Notes: a model not told the origin generated them from the sequence alone. Counted from the stretch's first letter, positions 50,170 through 60,448 are shown. The stretch is 64,000 nt of DNA from Actinomycetes bacterium (GCA_021793235.1 JAJYTD010000001.1:186001-250000), one strand, 5' to 3'. Numbers and translations: made by a program.

Positions 50170-50224
50170 CACACCCTGTGCGGGTGTGCTCACACCAGAA
50201 ATATAGACCTCTAATGTGAGAGGT
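50170..50224. promoter_or_regulatory. Divergent promoter with two inverted repeats
   Basis: CACACCC-TGTGC-GGGTGTG (50170-50188) and ACCTCT-AATGTG-AGAGGT (50207-50224). Also TCACACC occurs twice in direct orientation. TATAGA lies between the two repeats. Probably the operator of the Scr1-type HTH protein, controlling both directions. Confidence 0.5.
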
Positions 50225-50290
50225 GCAGTTGAACATCGAAAAACTGTGGACTCTTTGTGGGAGCCGAGTCGTCCGGCCATGATTGACCTC

Positions 50291-51124
50291 ATGGCGACGA
50301 ACCCGACGATCGGACGTTGGCAACTGGCGTTCGAGCTCAAGCGGCTACGAGGCGGCAAGACGCGCGATTCGGTCGCCCGGGGCATCGAGGTCGCACCTAC
50401 GAGCATCACGCGCTGGGAGGACCCCGCCCAGACACTGCCGCGCCTCCGGGATCTGAAGGCTCTGCTGAGCTACTACGAAGTAGCGGAAGGCGACGCACAG
50501 CGCCTGCTTGATCTCTACGCGCAGGCGAAAAAGCGAGGTTGGTGGCAGACCTACGGGGTGGAGAAGCGGTACGGAACGTACATCGGACTGGAAGCCGCGG
50601 CTACTCGGATCGAGACCTTCGAGAGCGAGCTGGTCCCCGGCCTCTTCCAGACCGAGGATTACGCCCGCGCAGTCACAGCGAAGACAGCGCCGCACACCAC
50701 GGCCGAAGAAATCGAGGCCAACGTCAAGGTCCGATTGGAGCGGCAGAGGACCTGGCACGAATCGCAGCCGGAAACGTGGGCGATACTCGCCGAGCCCGCG
50801 ATCCGGCACTACGTCGGCGGGGCGGCCGTCATGCGAGACCAGCTCGAACGGCTCGTGGAGTTGTCGTATGAGCCGCATGTCGATGTGCAGGTCATCCCGT
50901 TCAGCGCGGGTGGCCACGCTGCATTGGAGCGGGGATCGTTCGTGCTGCTGCACCTTGATGACATATTCGTTGTCTACACCGAGGGAGTCGCCAGTAATCT
51001 CTTCCAGGACCGCCCCGAAGACCTCGAGAGCCATCGAAAGATCTTGGACAAGCTGCGAGCGGATGCCATCAGCCCGGAACAGAGCCGCGTGCTCATACAG
51101 GCAGCAGCGCGTGACATGGAATGA
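50291..51124 (+). CDS. Scr1-type (WhiJ/AbaA-like) helix-turn-helix regulator
   Basis: 277 residues. Xre-like HTH at about 8-60 (RWQLAFELKRLRGGKTRDSVARGIEVAPTSITRWE), followed by the DUF5753 domain of the Scr1/WhiJ family (SELVPGLFQTEDYARAV; then HVDVQVIPFSAGGHAALERGSFVLLHLDD). In streptomycetes these proteins occur in many copies with a DUF397 partner and an ATPase and influence development and antibiotic production, in an antitoxin-like pairing. The ATG at 50291 was chosen from family alignment; another ATG at 50279 is possible and neither has a clear ribosome site. The DUF397 gene follows 16 bases later. Confidence 0.88.
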   Translation: MATNPTIGRWQLAFELKRLRGGKTRDSVARGIEVAPTSITRWEDPAQTLPRLRDLKALLSYYEVAEGDAQRLLDLYAQAKKRGWWQTYGVEKRYGTYIGLEAAATRIETFESELVPGLFQTEDYARAVTAKTAPHTTAEEIEANVKVRLERQRTWHESQPETWAILAEPAIRHYVGGAAVMRDQLERLVELSYEPHVDVQVIPFSAGGHAALERGSFVLLHLDDIFVVYTEGVASNLFQDRPEDLESHRKILDKLRADAISPEQSRVLIQAAARDME

Positions 51125-51140
51125 GTGCCAAGGAGGCAAC

Positions 51141-51344
51141 GTGTCGACAACCGAGTTCCGCAGTGCCACATGGCGGAAGTCCACGTACAGCGGTTCAGGA
51201 GGCAACTGCGTCGAGGTCGCGGACCTCGTGGGGGTGCATGCTGTCCGGGATTCGAAGCGGCCGGATGCGGCGGAGCTGAGGTTCTCTCCGGCTGAATGGG
51301 GTGCGTTCCTCAGAGCCGTGAAGGGCCTCGGGTCGGGATTCTGA
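51141..51344 (+). CDS. DUF397 small protein, partner of the Scr1-type regulator
   Basis: 67 residues with the typical DUF397 pattern: ATWRKSTYSGSGGNCVEVADL, then VHAVRDSKRPDAAELRFSPAEWGAFLRAVKGLGSGF in character. These small proteins bind the adjacent HTH regulator. The GTG at 51141 has AGGAGG 5 bases upstream. Not membrane or secreted. Confidence 0.93.
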   Translation: MSTTEFRSATWRKSTYSGSGGNCVEVADLVGVHAVRDSKRPDAAELRFSPAEWGAFLRAVKGLGSGF

Positions 51345-51460
51345 GTCTCCTAAGCGGACACAGCGCGCATTTCACCGACCTTGGACAGCGTTATGGCCGG
51401 TATGCCGGGATCCGCGCATCCATTGTCGTTTTATTGCCACCCCACCCACCAGTCCGGCAA

Positions 51461-51501
51461 CGCGATGGGCGCCCGCCCTTCCAGGGCGGGCGCCCATCGC
51501 G
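51461..51501. terminator. 19-bp-stem hairpin between convergent genes
   Basis: CGCGATGGGCGCCCGCCCT, loop TCC, then its exact complement (51483-51501): 19 perfect GC-rich pairs. It lies between the DUF397 stop (51344) and the membrane-protein stop (51519), so it probably ends both transcripts. No T-run. Confidence 0.75.
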
Positions 51502-51518
51502 GGCCGGGTGCGTAGGGC

Positions 51519-52058
51519 TCAGATGGGCACCATGAGGTAGGTGGTCACCGAGATCAGCACGAAGACCGTGCCGACCACGACGGCGGCCATGGCCGCCCAC
51601 CGCGCCCACGGCCGACTGGCCTCGTTGGCGAGCACCAGGCTGAGCAGGCCGAGGACCACGCCCAGCAGCGCGGTCGCACCGTCACCCAGGATCACCGAGG
51701 TGAGGGCGGAGACCTGGTCCACCGCCCGGACACTCGCATACATTTCGGCGAGCCGGGTGCCGACGAGCGCGGCCGCCACCATCAGCAGCGCCGCGATACC
51801 GAAGGTCTCCGCCGAGACCACCCCGGCGGTCGGGGGCGTCCCCAGCGGCCAGCCGTCCCCCGCAATGTAGTCGTCCTCGGCCTCTTCGGCCCCTTCAGCC
51901 GAGTCGGCCTCTTCGGACGTGCCCTGGGCCGCCGTGCCGCCGGTGTCGCCGTCGGCCGCGTCGGCCCGGCCGCGCTCTTCCGCCTCTGCCGGGGCCGCGG
52001 TGCCCTCGGCGGCGGGCTCTTCTGTCGTCTCCGTGCTGTCTTTCGCAGGCATGTACAT
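51519..52058 (-). CDS. Membrane protein with acidic disordered N-terminus
   Basis: 179 residues. Residues 1-75 are strongly acidic and low-complexity (Glu/Ala/Thr/Asp) and must be disordered. Three hydrophobic segments follow (about 85-107, 118-145 and 153-177, ending TTYLMVPI). No family recognised. The start is ATG 52058 with AGGA 4 bases before it; the ATG two codons later (52052) is as good. An 18-bp inverted repeat lies in its upstream region. It is downstream of, and codirectional with, the acyl-CoA oxidase. Confidence 0.75.
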   Translation of the reverse strand: MYMPAKDSTETTEEPAAEGTAAPAEAEERGRADAADGDTGGTAAQGTSEEADSAEGAEEAEDDYIAGDGWPLGTPPTAGVVSAETFGIAALLMVAAALVGTRLAEMYASVRAVDQVSALTSVILGDGATALLGVVLGLLSLVLANEASRPWARWAAMAAVVVGTVFVLISVTTYLMVPI

Positions 52059-52164
52059 CAGTTCCTGTGTGGGGGTGCGCCAAGGGTGCCGTCGGCAGCG
52101 GTCTTTCGGGTCGGTCGACGGTGGACGCTCGCGGCACCCGAGGGCCAACCTACCGTTCCGCACC

Positions 52165-52182
52165 GTGCGAGTGTGCTCGCAC
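52165..52182. repeat. Inverted repeat GTGCGAG-TGTG-CTCGCAC
   Basis: Perfect 7-bp arms with a 4-bp centre, 107-124 bases upstream of the membrane-protein start and just upstream of TAGGTT on the minus strand, a possible minus-10. Likely operator for an unknown repressor or activator. Confidence 0.5.
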
Positions 52183-52215
52183 AGCGCGATCACCGGGCCG
52201 GTCCGTGAACGGGGA

Positions 52216-54174
52216 TCAGCGATCCGCCTGCTGGACCTCCTGCCGGGCGGCCTCGGCGCCTAGCGCGATAGGGGCGGCCAGCCATTCGTCGGGCAGGCCG
52301 AAGGCATCGGTGAGGGCGACGGCATAGGGGCGCAGTTCGCGGCAGAGCGTGTTGACCGCCTCGGTGACGGCCTTCGCACGGGGAGCGGTGAGCCGCTCGT
52401 GCTCCAGGAACCAGGCGCGGTCCTCCTCGATGATGGAGAGCACGTAGAGATCGCAGAGCCGGTCCAGAAGGGCCCGGGTCCCGGTGTCGGTGCACCGGTC
52501 GATGCCGGCGACGAACGCCTCCAAGACGATGCGATCGATGTGCGCCCGGCCCGCGTGGAGCACGTGGTCCTGAGCGCCGTTGAAAACGTCGAAGGCGTCG
52601 GCGCCGTCGGATCCGGCCCGCCGCAGCCGCCGCGCCAGCCCGTCGATGATGTGCTCCTCGCGGTCCTCCAGCAGCTTGAGCTGCCAGCCGCGGTCGCGCA
52701 GATCGGCGTCGTCGCCGCGCCCGGGAGCCGCGCTCACCAGGCGGTCGATCAGCGAGCGGGCGGCGGTGCGCTCGATGACGGCGCCGAAGAACTGGCCCGC
52801 CGCGAAGCGGGCCATTCCCAGCGGGTCCAAGTCGCTGAAGGCGTCCCGGTAATCCGTCAGCAGGCCCTTGGCGACGAGTTGGAGCAGGACCGTGTTGTCG
52901 CCCTCGAAGGTGGTGAAGACATCGGTGTCCGCCTTGAGCTGGGGGAGGCGGTTCTCGGAGAGGTAGCCGGCGCCGCCGCACGCTTCCCGGCAGGTCTGGA
53001 TGGCGGCGGTGGCATGCCAGGTGGAGACGGCCTTCAGCCCGGCGGCGCGGGACTCCAGCTCGCGCTGGGCGCGCTCGTTGAGCGGCACCGCTCCGGTCTG
53101 GCTGTCGTGCAGGGTGGAGACCAGTTCCTCCTGCGCGAAGCGCAGGGCATAGGTCCGGGCCAGCGCGGGCAGCAGCCGGCGCTGGTGGGCGAGGTAGTCC
53201 AGCAGCACGACCTCCTCTCCGGTCCCGGGCCGGTCGAACTGGCGGCGGGTGTCCGCGTAGCGGAGTGCGATCGCCAGCGCCGCCGCGGTCGCGGTTCCGG
53301 CGCCCCCGGCGACGCTGATCCGGCCGCGTACGAGTGTGCCCAGCATGGTGAAGAAGCGCCGATTCGGGTTGTCGATGGGACTGGTGTAGGTGCCGTCGGG
53401 GGCGACGTCGCCATAGCGGTTGAGCAGCGCGGTCCGCGGCACCCGGACCCGGTCGAACCAGATCCGGCCATTGTCCACGCCGTTGAGTCCGGCTTTGGGG
53501 CCGCAGTCCTCGATGCCCACATCGGACAGCGGCCGCCCCTCGCTGTCGCGGATCGGCACCAGCAGCGCGTGCACCCCGTGGTTCGAGCCCTCGGTGATGA
53601 GCTGGGCGAACACGACGGCCATGCGGCCGTCGCGGGCGGCGTTGCCGATGTAGTCCTTGCGCGCCGCCTCGTCGGGCGTGTGCACCACGAACTCCTCGGT
53701 GGCCGGGTCGTATTCCGCGGTGGTCCGCAACCGCTGCACGTCAGAGCCGTGACCGGTCTCGGTCATCGCGAAGCAGCCTGGGAGGTCCAATGAGATGACG
53801 CGGGGCAGGTACACGGCGTGGTGCTGTTCGGTTCCCAGCGCCTGGATCGCTCCGCCGAACAGGCCCCATTGCACACCGACTTTGACCATCAAGGAGAGGT
53901 CGCTCACCAGCATCTCGAACGCCGCGACGGAACCGCCCACGTCGTCGGCGCCGCCGTAGGCGGACGGGAACCCGTAGGTGGGGATCTCGGTCGCCGCGAT
54001 GGCCCTGAGCTGCTCCATGACGCGTTCGCGGTGCTCGGCGGTCCCGAGCCCGGCGACGGGGGCGAACAGGTCGCCACGCACCTGCTCACGGACCAGCCGC
54101 CGCACGCGCCCCCACCGCCCGTCCAGCAGTTCGCGCAGTACGGGCCCGTTGATCTGGAACTGCGGATCGGCCAT
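52216..54174 (-). CDS. Acyl-CoA oxidase/dehydrogenase (ACOX-like)
   Basis: 652 residues, much longer than ordinary acyl-CoA dehydrogenases and matching acyl-CoA oxidases, which make trans-2-enoyl-CoA with reduction of O2 to H2O2. FAD-binding part: FAMTETGHGSDVQRLRTTA, KDYIGNAA, FAQL. ACOX hallmark near the catalytic region: REACGGAGYLSENRLPQLKADTDVFTTFEGDNTVLLQLVAKGLL in character (the catalytic Glu is in FEGDN), followed by a C-terminal helical domain. The ATG at 54174 has AGGAG 6 bases upstream. The reading frame stays open for about 1.4 kb upstream, but that is chance on the strand opposite dapB. Confidence 0.92.
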   Translation of the reverse strand: MADPQFQINGPVLRELLDGRWGRVRRLVREQVRGDLFAPVAGLGTAEHRERVMEQLRAIAATEIPTYGFPSAYGGADDVGGSVAAFEMLVSDLSLMVKVGVQWGLFGGAIQALGTEQHHAVYLPRVISLDLPGCFAMTETGHGSDVQRLRTTAEYDPATEEFVVHTPDEAARKDYIGNAARDGRMAVVFAQLITEGSNHGVHALLVPIRDSEGRPLSDVGIEDCGPKAGLNGVDNGRIWFDRVRVPRTALLNRYGDVAPDGTYTSPIDNPNRRFFTMLGTLVRGRISVAGGAGTATAAALAIALRYADTRRQFDRPGTGEEVVLLDYLAHQRRLLPALARTYALRFAQEELVSTLHDSQTGAVPLNERAQRELESRAAGLKAVSTWHATAAIQTCREACGGAGYLSENRLPQLKADTDVFTTFEGDNTVLLQLVAKGLLTDYRDAFSDLDPLGMARFAAGQFFGAVIERTAARSLIDRLVSAAPGRGDDADLRDRGWQLKLLEDREEHIIDGLARRLRRAGSDGADAFDVFNGAQDHVLHAGRAHIDRIVLEAFVAGIDRCTDTGTRALLDRLCDLYVLSIIEEDRAWFLEHERLTAPRAKAVTEAVNTLCRELRPYAVALTDAFGLPDEWLAAPIALGAEAARQEVQQADR

Positions 54175-55266
<1,092 letters not shown>

Positions 55267-55399
55267 CCGCCCTGGGCGGCACGCGGCCCCTCCGACAGCC
55301 CGTACGGCATACCGCCGCGTTCCGCCCGATACGGCTGAATGACGACATTGGCGATAGGAACGAGCAGAGCGGGCACAGTGCCGGATCTCGCGGCGGAGC

Positions 55400-56272
55400 T
55401 CAGCCCAGTGCCAGACCCCCACTGAACAGCAGGCCGAAGACCATTTGCAGGCGGCCGGTCTCGCCCAGGCCCGCGACCAGGTCCCGCCCTGTCTGCCCGC
55501 CCGCGACCCGCCGGATCGGACCGAGCGCCAACGGCAGTGCGAGCAGTACAAGGGCCGCCCAAGGGGCCGCCGGGAAGGTCCCCAGAGCGATGGCGAAGGC
55601 GCCGACCAGGCAGCCGAGGTAGAGCCTCCGGGTGGGGCGGTCGCCGAGGCGTACGGCCAGGGTGACCTTTCCGGTCGCGGAGTCGGTCGGGATGTCCCGC
55701 AGGTTGTTGATCACCAGTACCGAGCAGGAGAGCAGCCCTATCGGCACAGCGGCCACCCAACCGTGCCAGGGAACCGACCCGACCTGGACGAACACCGTAC
55801 CGACCACCGCGACCAGGCCGAAGAACACGAACACCGACACCTCGCCGAGGCCGCGGTAGCCGTAAGGGGTGTTCCCTCCGGTGTAGAACCAGGCGGCCAC
55901 GATCGCGGCCGCTCCCACCAGCAGCAGCCACCAGGACGAGACCGCCACCACGGCCAGGCCGAGCACTGCGGCCAGGGCGAAGCACGCCCACGCGGCCACG
56001 AGTACCTGCCGCGGCGCGGCCAACCGCGCGGCGGTCAACCGGGTCGGCCCGGTCCGTTCCTCGGTGTCGGTCCCCCGAATCCCGTCGCTGTAGTCGTTGG
56101 CGTAGTTCACCCCGACCTGCAGGGCCAGGGCGACACCCAGCGCGAGCAGCGCCGCCCACCACACCGCGCCGCCCACTCCGATGGCGACGCCGGTCCCGGT
56201 TGCCACCGGGACGACCGAATTCGGCAATGTGCGCGGGCGCGCCCCCGCGACCCACTGGCTGACCGTGGCCAC
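55400..56272 (-). CDS. menA: 1,4-dihydroxy-2-naphthoate polyprenyltransferase
   Basis: A 290-residue UbiA-family membrane enzyme with about eight to nine helices that attaches a polyprenyl chain to DHNA and decarboxylates it, giving demethylmenaquinone. First Asp-rich motif NYANDYSDGIRGTDTEERTGP (two acidic DxxxD-type sites binding Mg-diphosphate); second motif INNLRDIPTDSATGK. The GTG at 56272 follows GAAGGA by 7 bases. Menaquinone is the expected respiratory quinone. It is convergent with dapB. Confidence 0.94.
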   Translation of the reverse strand: MATVSQWVAGARPRTLPNSVVPVATGTGVAIGVGGAVWWAALLALGVALALQVGVNYANDYSDGIRGTDTEERTGPTRLTAARLAAPRQVLVAAWACFALAAVLGLAVVAVSSWWLLLVGAAAIVAAWFYTGGNTPYGYRGLGEVSVFVFFGLVAVVGTVFVQVGSVPWHGWVAAVPIGLLSCSVLVINNLRDIPTDSATGKVTLAVRLGDRPTRRLYLGCLVGAFAIALGTFPAAPWAALVLLALPLALGPIRRVAGGQTGRDLVAGLGETGRLQMVFGLLFSGGLALG

Positions 56273-56359
56273 GCCTACGTCCTTCTCTCTTCGCGGCGAT
56301 CCGGGTTGTACATCAACGGTAGTGCCGCTTTGACCTCCCCCGGACGCCTCCCCGGCGCG

Positions 56360-56902
56360 TCAGCCGCCGATAGCCGCATGCAGCCGGATCATCGGGAGCG
56401 GCGCCCCCACGTCCAGCTCGCGGCGTGCCCCGTCCGGCCGCCACCCGACGGCCTCCAGGAAACCGCGCAGCGGGTTCTCGCTTTCGAGGACCCATGCGTG
56501 CACCGTGTGGAACCCGTCGTCGACCAGGTGATCCACCGCGGCGTTGAGCAGGCGGCTGCCGTGCCCCGCCCCGACATGGTCGGGGTGGACGTGCAGCGCG
56601 TAGAGCTCCGCGTCGGTGCCCGGCCAGCGGTCGGCGTCCTCGGCCGGGCCGAGCGCCGTGAACCCCGCGACCGCACGGTCGTCGGTGGCGACGAGGACCC
56701 GGTGCCGCGAGGTGGGCGGGCTCTCCACTGCGGCACGCCACTGCTCGCGGAACCGCAGCCCCGCCTCCTCACCGGCGAGTTCGGCGAGTACGGAGCCGGG
56801 CAGCGCCGCTCCGTACATCGACTGCCACGCCGCTACCTGGATATCCACGACGGCGCTGATATCCCCAGCACGGGCAGATCTGACAAAACGCTGTGTCGAC
56901 AC
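56360..56902 (-). CDS. GNAT-family N-acetyltransferase
   Basis: 180 residues. Acetyl-CoA pyrophosphate loop at HVHPDHVGAGHGSRLLNAAV (Q/RxxGxG/A pattern), plus the YALHVHPDHVG beta4 strand and the FLEAVGWRPDG end motif. The substrate may be a protein N-terminus, amine or antibiotic. The GTG at 56902 has GAGGG 8 bases upstream. Its neighbours give no clue. Confidence 0.88.
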   Translation of the reverse strand: MSTQRFVRSARAGDISAVVDIQVAAWQSMYGAALPGSVLAELAGEEAGLRFREQWRAAVESPPTSRHRVLVATDDRAVAGFTALGPAEDADRWPGTDAELYALHVHPDHVGAGHGSRLLNAAVDHLVDDGFHTVHAWVLESENPLRGFLEAVGWRPDGARRELDVGAPLPMIRLHAAIGG

Positions 56903-57135
56903 GGGGAGGCCCTCATCGGATCGGTGGACGGCAGTGTGACAGGCATGTTCCCAGCCCGCACGCACTTCGGGCAAAACCGCCTTGCCGAGCGGGACCGGAA
57001 CCGGGACCGGACGGTGCCTGGGCGGCTTTGCCCGGAAGGAGGGACCCGGAGGGCGCTACCCGTGGAATCCCTGACTTCTCCCCCGATAAGGGCTGTCCGG
57101 TAGGAGGGCGGGCCCATCCGTGAGACCATCGAGGG

Positions 57136-57513
57136 GTGAGCATCATCATTCGAATCGTCGTGAACGCGATCGCGCTCGGGGCAGCGGTGTTCCTGGTCGA
57201 GGGGATCAATGTCACCGCTGAGTCGACGGCCGACAAGGTCGTGGTCTACCTCGCCCTCGGCGTGATCTTCGGCGTCGTCAACGCCGTCATCAAACCGATC
57301 GTGAAAACCGTCGGGTGTGCCTTCTACATCCTCACCCTCGGATTGATCGCGCTGGTCGTCAACGCTCTTCTGCTGCTGCTCACCGAGTGGATGGCCGGTC
57401 TGTTCGGCCTCGGCTTCACCATCGACGGCTTCTGGGCGGCGTTTTGGGGCGCGATCGTCATCGCCGTCGTGAGCTGGCTGCTCAGCATGTTCCTCCCGGA
57501 CAAGGATGATTGA
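57136..57513 (+). CDS. Small membrane protein, phage-holin-family-4/YvlD type
   Basis: 125 residues, four hydrophobic helices: residues 3-24, 33-55 (with the conserved VVNAVIKPIVK motif), 60-82 and 95-118. Family 4 proteins (YvlD-like) are widespread in bacteria and their function is unknown; despite the Pfam name they are not phage genes here. It has a GTG start without a ribosome site; GACCAT lies 6 bases upstream. dapA follows in the same direction after 125 bases. Confidence 0.85.
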   Translation: MSIIIRIVVNAIALGAAVFLVEGINVTAESTADKVVVYLALGVIFGVVNAVIKPIVKTVGCAFYILTLGLIALVVNALLLLLTEWMAGLFGLGFTIDGFWAAFWGAIVIAVVSWLLSMFLPDKDD

Positions 57514-57626
57514 CCTGCTTACTCGGTGTGGTGTGAGACACGCTGATGAGTGGTGGAAGACGGGTAAACGTCCCGGAAAATCCACTTCGACCGGTGTACA
57601 TGGCCGCAGGTAGGGTCCAGGCGCGG

Positions 57627-57632
57627 TACGTT
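57627..57632 (+). promoter_or_regulatory. Minus-10 hexamer (TACGTT) for dapA
   Basis: TACGTT is 6 bases before the dapA ATG with no Shine-Dalgarno between, fitting a leaderless transcript. Confidence 0.45.
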
Positions 57633-57638
57633 TTCCCT

Positions 57639-58616
57639 ATGTCAGCCAGCACTACGCCGAATGCGCCCTTCGGTCAGATGTTGACCGCCATGGTCACGCC
57701 CATGCAGGAGAACGGTGACGTCGACTACGACGGCGCCGCCCGGCTGGCCGCGTACCTGGTCGATGAGCAGCGCAATGACGGCCTTGTTGTCAGCGGTACC
57801 ACGGGTGAGTCGCCTACGATGAGCGACGAGGAAAAGGACCGGTTGCTGCGGGCCGTGCTGGAGGCCGTCGGCGACCGCGCCACCATTGTCGCCGGCGTCG
57901 GCACCAACGACACACGGCACAGCATCGAACTGGCCAAAGCGGCCGAGCGCGCCGGCGCCCATGGTCTGCTCACTGTAACTCCGTACTACAACAAGCCCCC
58001 GCAGGAAGGACTGATCCGGCACTTCACCGCGATCGCCGACGCCACCGGGCTCCCGGTGATGCTGTACGACATCCCGGGCCGTACCGGCACCCCCATCGCA
58101 TCGGAGACGCTGGTCCGGCTGGCCGAGCACCCCAGGATCGTCGCGAACAAGGACGCCAAGGACGACATCGGTGCCAGCTCCTGGGTCATGGAGCGCACCG
58201 GACTCGCCTACTACTGCGGCTCCGACATGCTGAACCTGCCGCTGCTGTCTGTGGGAGCGGCCGGGTTCGTCAGTGTCGTGGGACACATCGTCGGAGCCGA
58301 CCTGCACGACATGATCGACGCCTACGAGGCCGGCGACGTCGCCCATGCCCTGGCCATCCACCGTCGCCTGACCCCTGTCTACACCGGCATCTTCCGCACC
58401 CAGGGCGTCATCACCAGCAAGGCGGTGCTGAACATGTTCGGATTGCCCGGCGGTCCGGTGCGGACCCCGCTGGCCGACGCGTCCGCCGAGCTGCAGGCGC
58501 TGCTCCGCGAGGACCTGGCCGCGGCGGGCGTGAAAGGGCCGATCGGTCTGGCTCCGCACCAGGCGGTTCCGGCCAGTGTGGTGGGCGTCGAACGGTTGAC
58601 GGAAGGATCCGCATGA
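57639..58616 (+). CDS. dapA: 4-hydroxy-tetrahydrodipicolinate synthase
   Basis: A 325-residue TIM-barrel class I aldolase that condenses pyruvate and aspartate semialdehyde at the entry to lysine/DAP synthesis. Signatures: VSGTTGESPTMS, TPYYNKPPQEGL (catalytic Tyr), LYDIPGRTG, and the Schiff-base Lys near 171 in ANKDAKDDI. The ATG at 57639 is preferred over upstream in-frame starts because TACGTT is correctly placed. The stop overlaps the RNase J start by 4 bases (ATGA), so the two are cotranslated, as in many actinobacteria. Confidence 0.95.
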   Translation: MSASTTPNAPFGQMLTAMVTPMQENGDVDYDGAARLAAYLVDEQRNDGLVVSGTTGESPTMSDEEKDRLLRAVLEAVGDRATIVAGVGTNDTRHSIELAKAAERAGAHGLLTVTPYYNKPPQEGLIRHFTAIADATGLPVMLYDIPGRTGTPIASETLVRLAEHPRIVANKDAKDDIGASSWVMERTGLAYYCGSDMLNLPLLSVGAAGFVSVVGHIVGADLHDMIDAYEAGDVAHALAIHRRLTPVYTGIFRTQGVITSKAVLNMFGLPGGPVRTPLADASAELQALLREDLAAAGVKGPIGLAPHQAVPASVVGVERLTEGSA

Positions 58617-60298
58617 GTCATCCGCACCCTGAACTCGGCCCGCCGCCGCCGCTCGCGGACGGGGCCCTGAGAATCGTCGCTCTTGGCGGTCTCGGCGAGA
58701 TCGGCCGGAATATGACGGTCTTCGAGTACGGCGGCAAACTGCTCATCGTCGACTGCGGCGTGCTGTTCCCCGAGGAGGAACAGCCCGGGGTCGACCTGAT
58801 CCTGCCCGACTTCGACTTCATCCGGGACCGTCTCGGCGACGTCGAGGCGCTCGTTCTCACCCACGGGCACGAGGACCACATCGGCGCCGTACCGTTCCTG
58901 CTGCGCGAGCGCCCCGACATTCCACTGGTGGGTTCGCGGCTCACCTTGGCCCTGCTCTCGGCCAAGCTGGGCGAGCACCGCATCAAGCCGGAAACGGTGC
59001 AGGTCGAGGAGGGCGACCGGTGCTCCTTCGGCCGGTTCGACTTGGAATTCCTCTCGGTCAACCACTCCATCCCCGACGCGCTCGCCGTCGCGATCCGTAC
59101 CCCGGCCGGGACGCTGCTGCACACCGGCGACTTCAAGATGGACCAGTTGCCGCTGGACGGCCGCCTCACCGATCTCGCCGGGTTCGCCCGGCTCGGCGCC
59201 GAGGGGGTCGACCTGCTGCTGGCCGACTCCACCAACGCCGAGGTCCCCGGCTTCGTCACCAGCGAGCGCGACATCGCGCCGGTGATCGACGAGGTCTTCG
59301 ACCAGGCCGAGCAGCGCATCATCGTCGCCTGCTTCGCCTCGCACATCCACCGCGTGCAGCAGGTGCTCGACTCCGCTAAGGCGCACGGCCGCAAGGTGGC
59401 GTTCGTCGGCCGCTCAATGGTCCGCAACATGAACATCGCGCGCGACCTCGGGTACCTGACCGTCCCCGGCGACCTGCTCGTGGACATCAAGCAGCTCGAC
59501 GACCTGCGACCGAACGAAGCCGTGCTGATCTCCACCGGTTCCCAGGGCGAGCCGATGTCGGCGCTGACCCGCATGGCCAACCGCGACCACCAGATCCGCA
59601 TCGAGAAAGGCGACACCGTGCTGCTCGCCTCCTCGCTGATCCCGGGCAACGAGAACTCGGTCAACCGGGTGATCAACGGGCTGACCCGCTGGGGAGCCAA
59701 GGTCGTGCACAAGGGCAACGCGCTGGTGCACGTCTCCGGGCACGCGCCGGCGGGCGAACTGCTCTATGTGCACAACATGGTCAAGCCGCGCAACTTCATA
59801 CCGGTGCACGGCGAATGGCGGCACATGCGGGCACACGCCCGGCTGGCCGAACTGGCCGGACTGGACGAGGACCGCATCTGCATCGCCGAGGACGGCGTGG
59901 TCGTCGACCTGGTCGAGGGCCGGGCGCGCATCACCGGCGCCGTGCCCGCAGGCTATGTCTACGTGGACGGTGCCTCGGTCGGCGACGTCACCGAGTCGGC
60001 GCTCAAGGACCGCCGGATCCTCGGGGAGGAGGGCTTCATCTCGGTCATCGTCGCGGTCGACTCCACCTCGGGCAAGATCGTCGGTGAGCCGGAGATCCAT
60101 ACCCGCGGCGCCGGTATCGACGTCGACGCCTACGATGACGTCATCCCGAAGATCCAGGACGCGCTGGAGCGTGCGGCCGCCGACGGCATCACCGACCCCG
60201 CCCAGATGCGCCAGCTGGTACGCCGGGGGATCGGTCGCTGGGTGAACGAGACCTACCGGCGCCGTCCGATGATCGTCCCGGTGATCGTGGAAATCTGA
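58613..60298 (+). CDS. rnj: Ribonuclease J
   Basis: A 561-residue metallo-beta-lactamase/beta-CASP nuclease that processes and degrades RNA with 5'-3' exo- and endonuclease activity. Zn-binding motif THGHEDHIGA (His84 region), GEIGRNMTVFEYG at the N-terminus, HTGDFKMDQ, ADSTNAE, ISTGSQGEPMSALTRM (beta-CASP), and HVSGHAPAGEL. An RNase J C-terminal domain ends MIVPVIVEI. It overlaps dapA by 4 bases. Confidence 0.95.
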   Translation: MSHPHPELGPPPPLADGALRIVALGGLGEIGRNMTVFEYGGKLLIVDCGVLFPEEEQPGVDLILPDFDFIRDRLGDVEALVLTHGHEDHIGAVPFLLRERPDIPLVGSRLTLALLSAKLGEHRIKPETVQVEEGDRCSFGRFDLEFLSVNHSIPDALAVAIRTPAGTLLHTGDFKMDQLPLDGRLTDLAGFARLGAEGVDLLLADSTNAEVPGFVTSERDIAPVIDEVFDQAEQRIIVACFASHIHRVQQVLDSAKAHGRKVAFVGRSMVRNMNIARDLGYLTVPGDLLVDIKQLDDLRPNEAVLISTGSQGEPMSALTRMANRDHQIRIEKGDTVLLASSLIPGNENSVNRVINGLTRWGAKVVHKGNALVHVSGHAPAGELLYVHNMVKPRNFIPVHGEWRHMRAHARLAELAGLDEDRICIAEDGVVVDLVEGRARITGAVPAGYVYVDGASVGDVTESALKDRRILGEEGFISVIVAVDSTSGKIVGEPEIHTRGAGIDVDAYDDVIPKIQDALERAAADGITDPAQMRQLVRRGIGRWVNETYRRRPMIVPVIVEI

Positions 60299-60448
60299 TT
60301 CCGGTTCCCGAGCGTGCCCGGTCCCGTGTCCGGCGCTTTGCGGGCGTCTATGGGGCCGTGCGGGGCACCGGACACGGCCGGCGAAGGCCCGAGCAGGCTG
60401 ACACGCCCGAGAGAGGGCGAAAAACCGCGCCTCGCGGGCGAGCGCTAG

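Noticed and set aside
57136-57513. Prophage signal from the 'holin family' protein
   Set aside because: YvlD-type family 4 proteins are chromosomal in most bacteria and no other phage genes are nearby.
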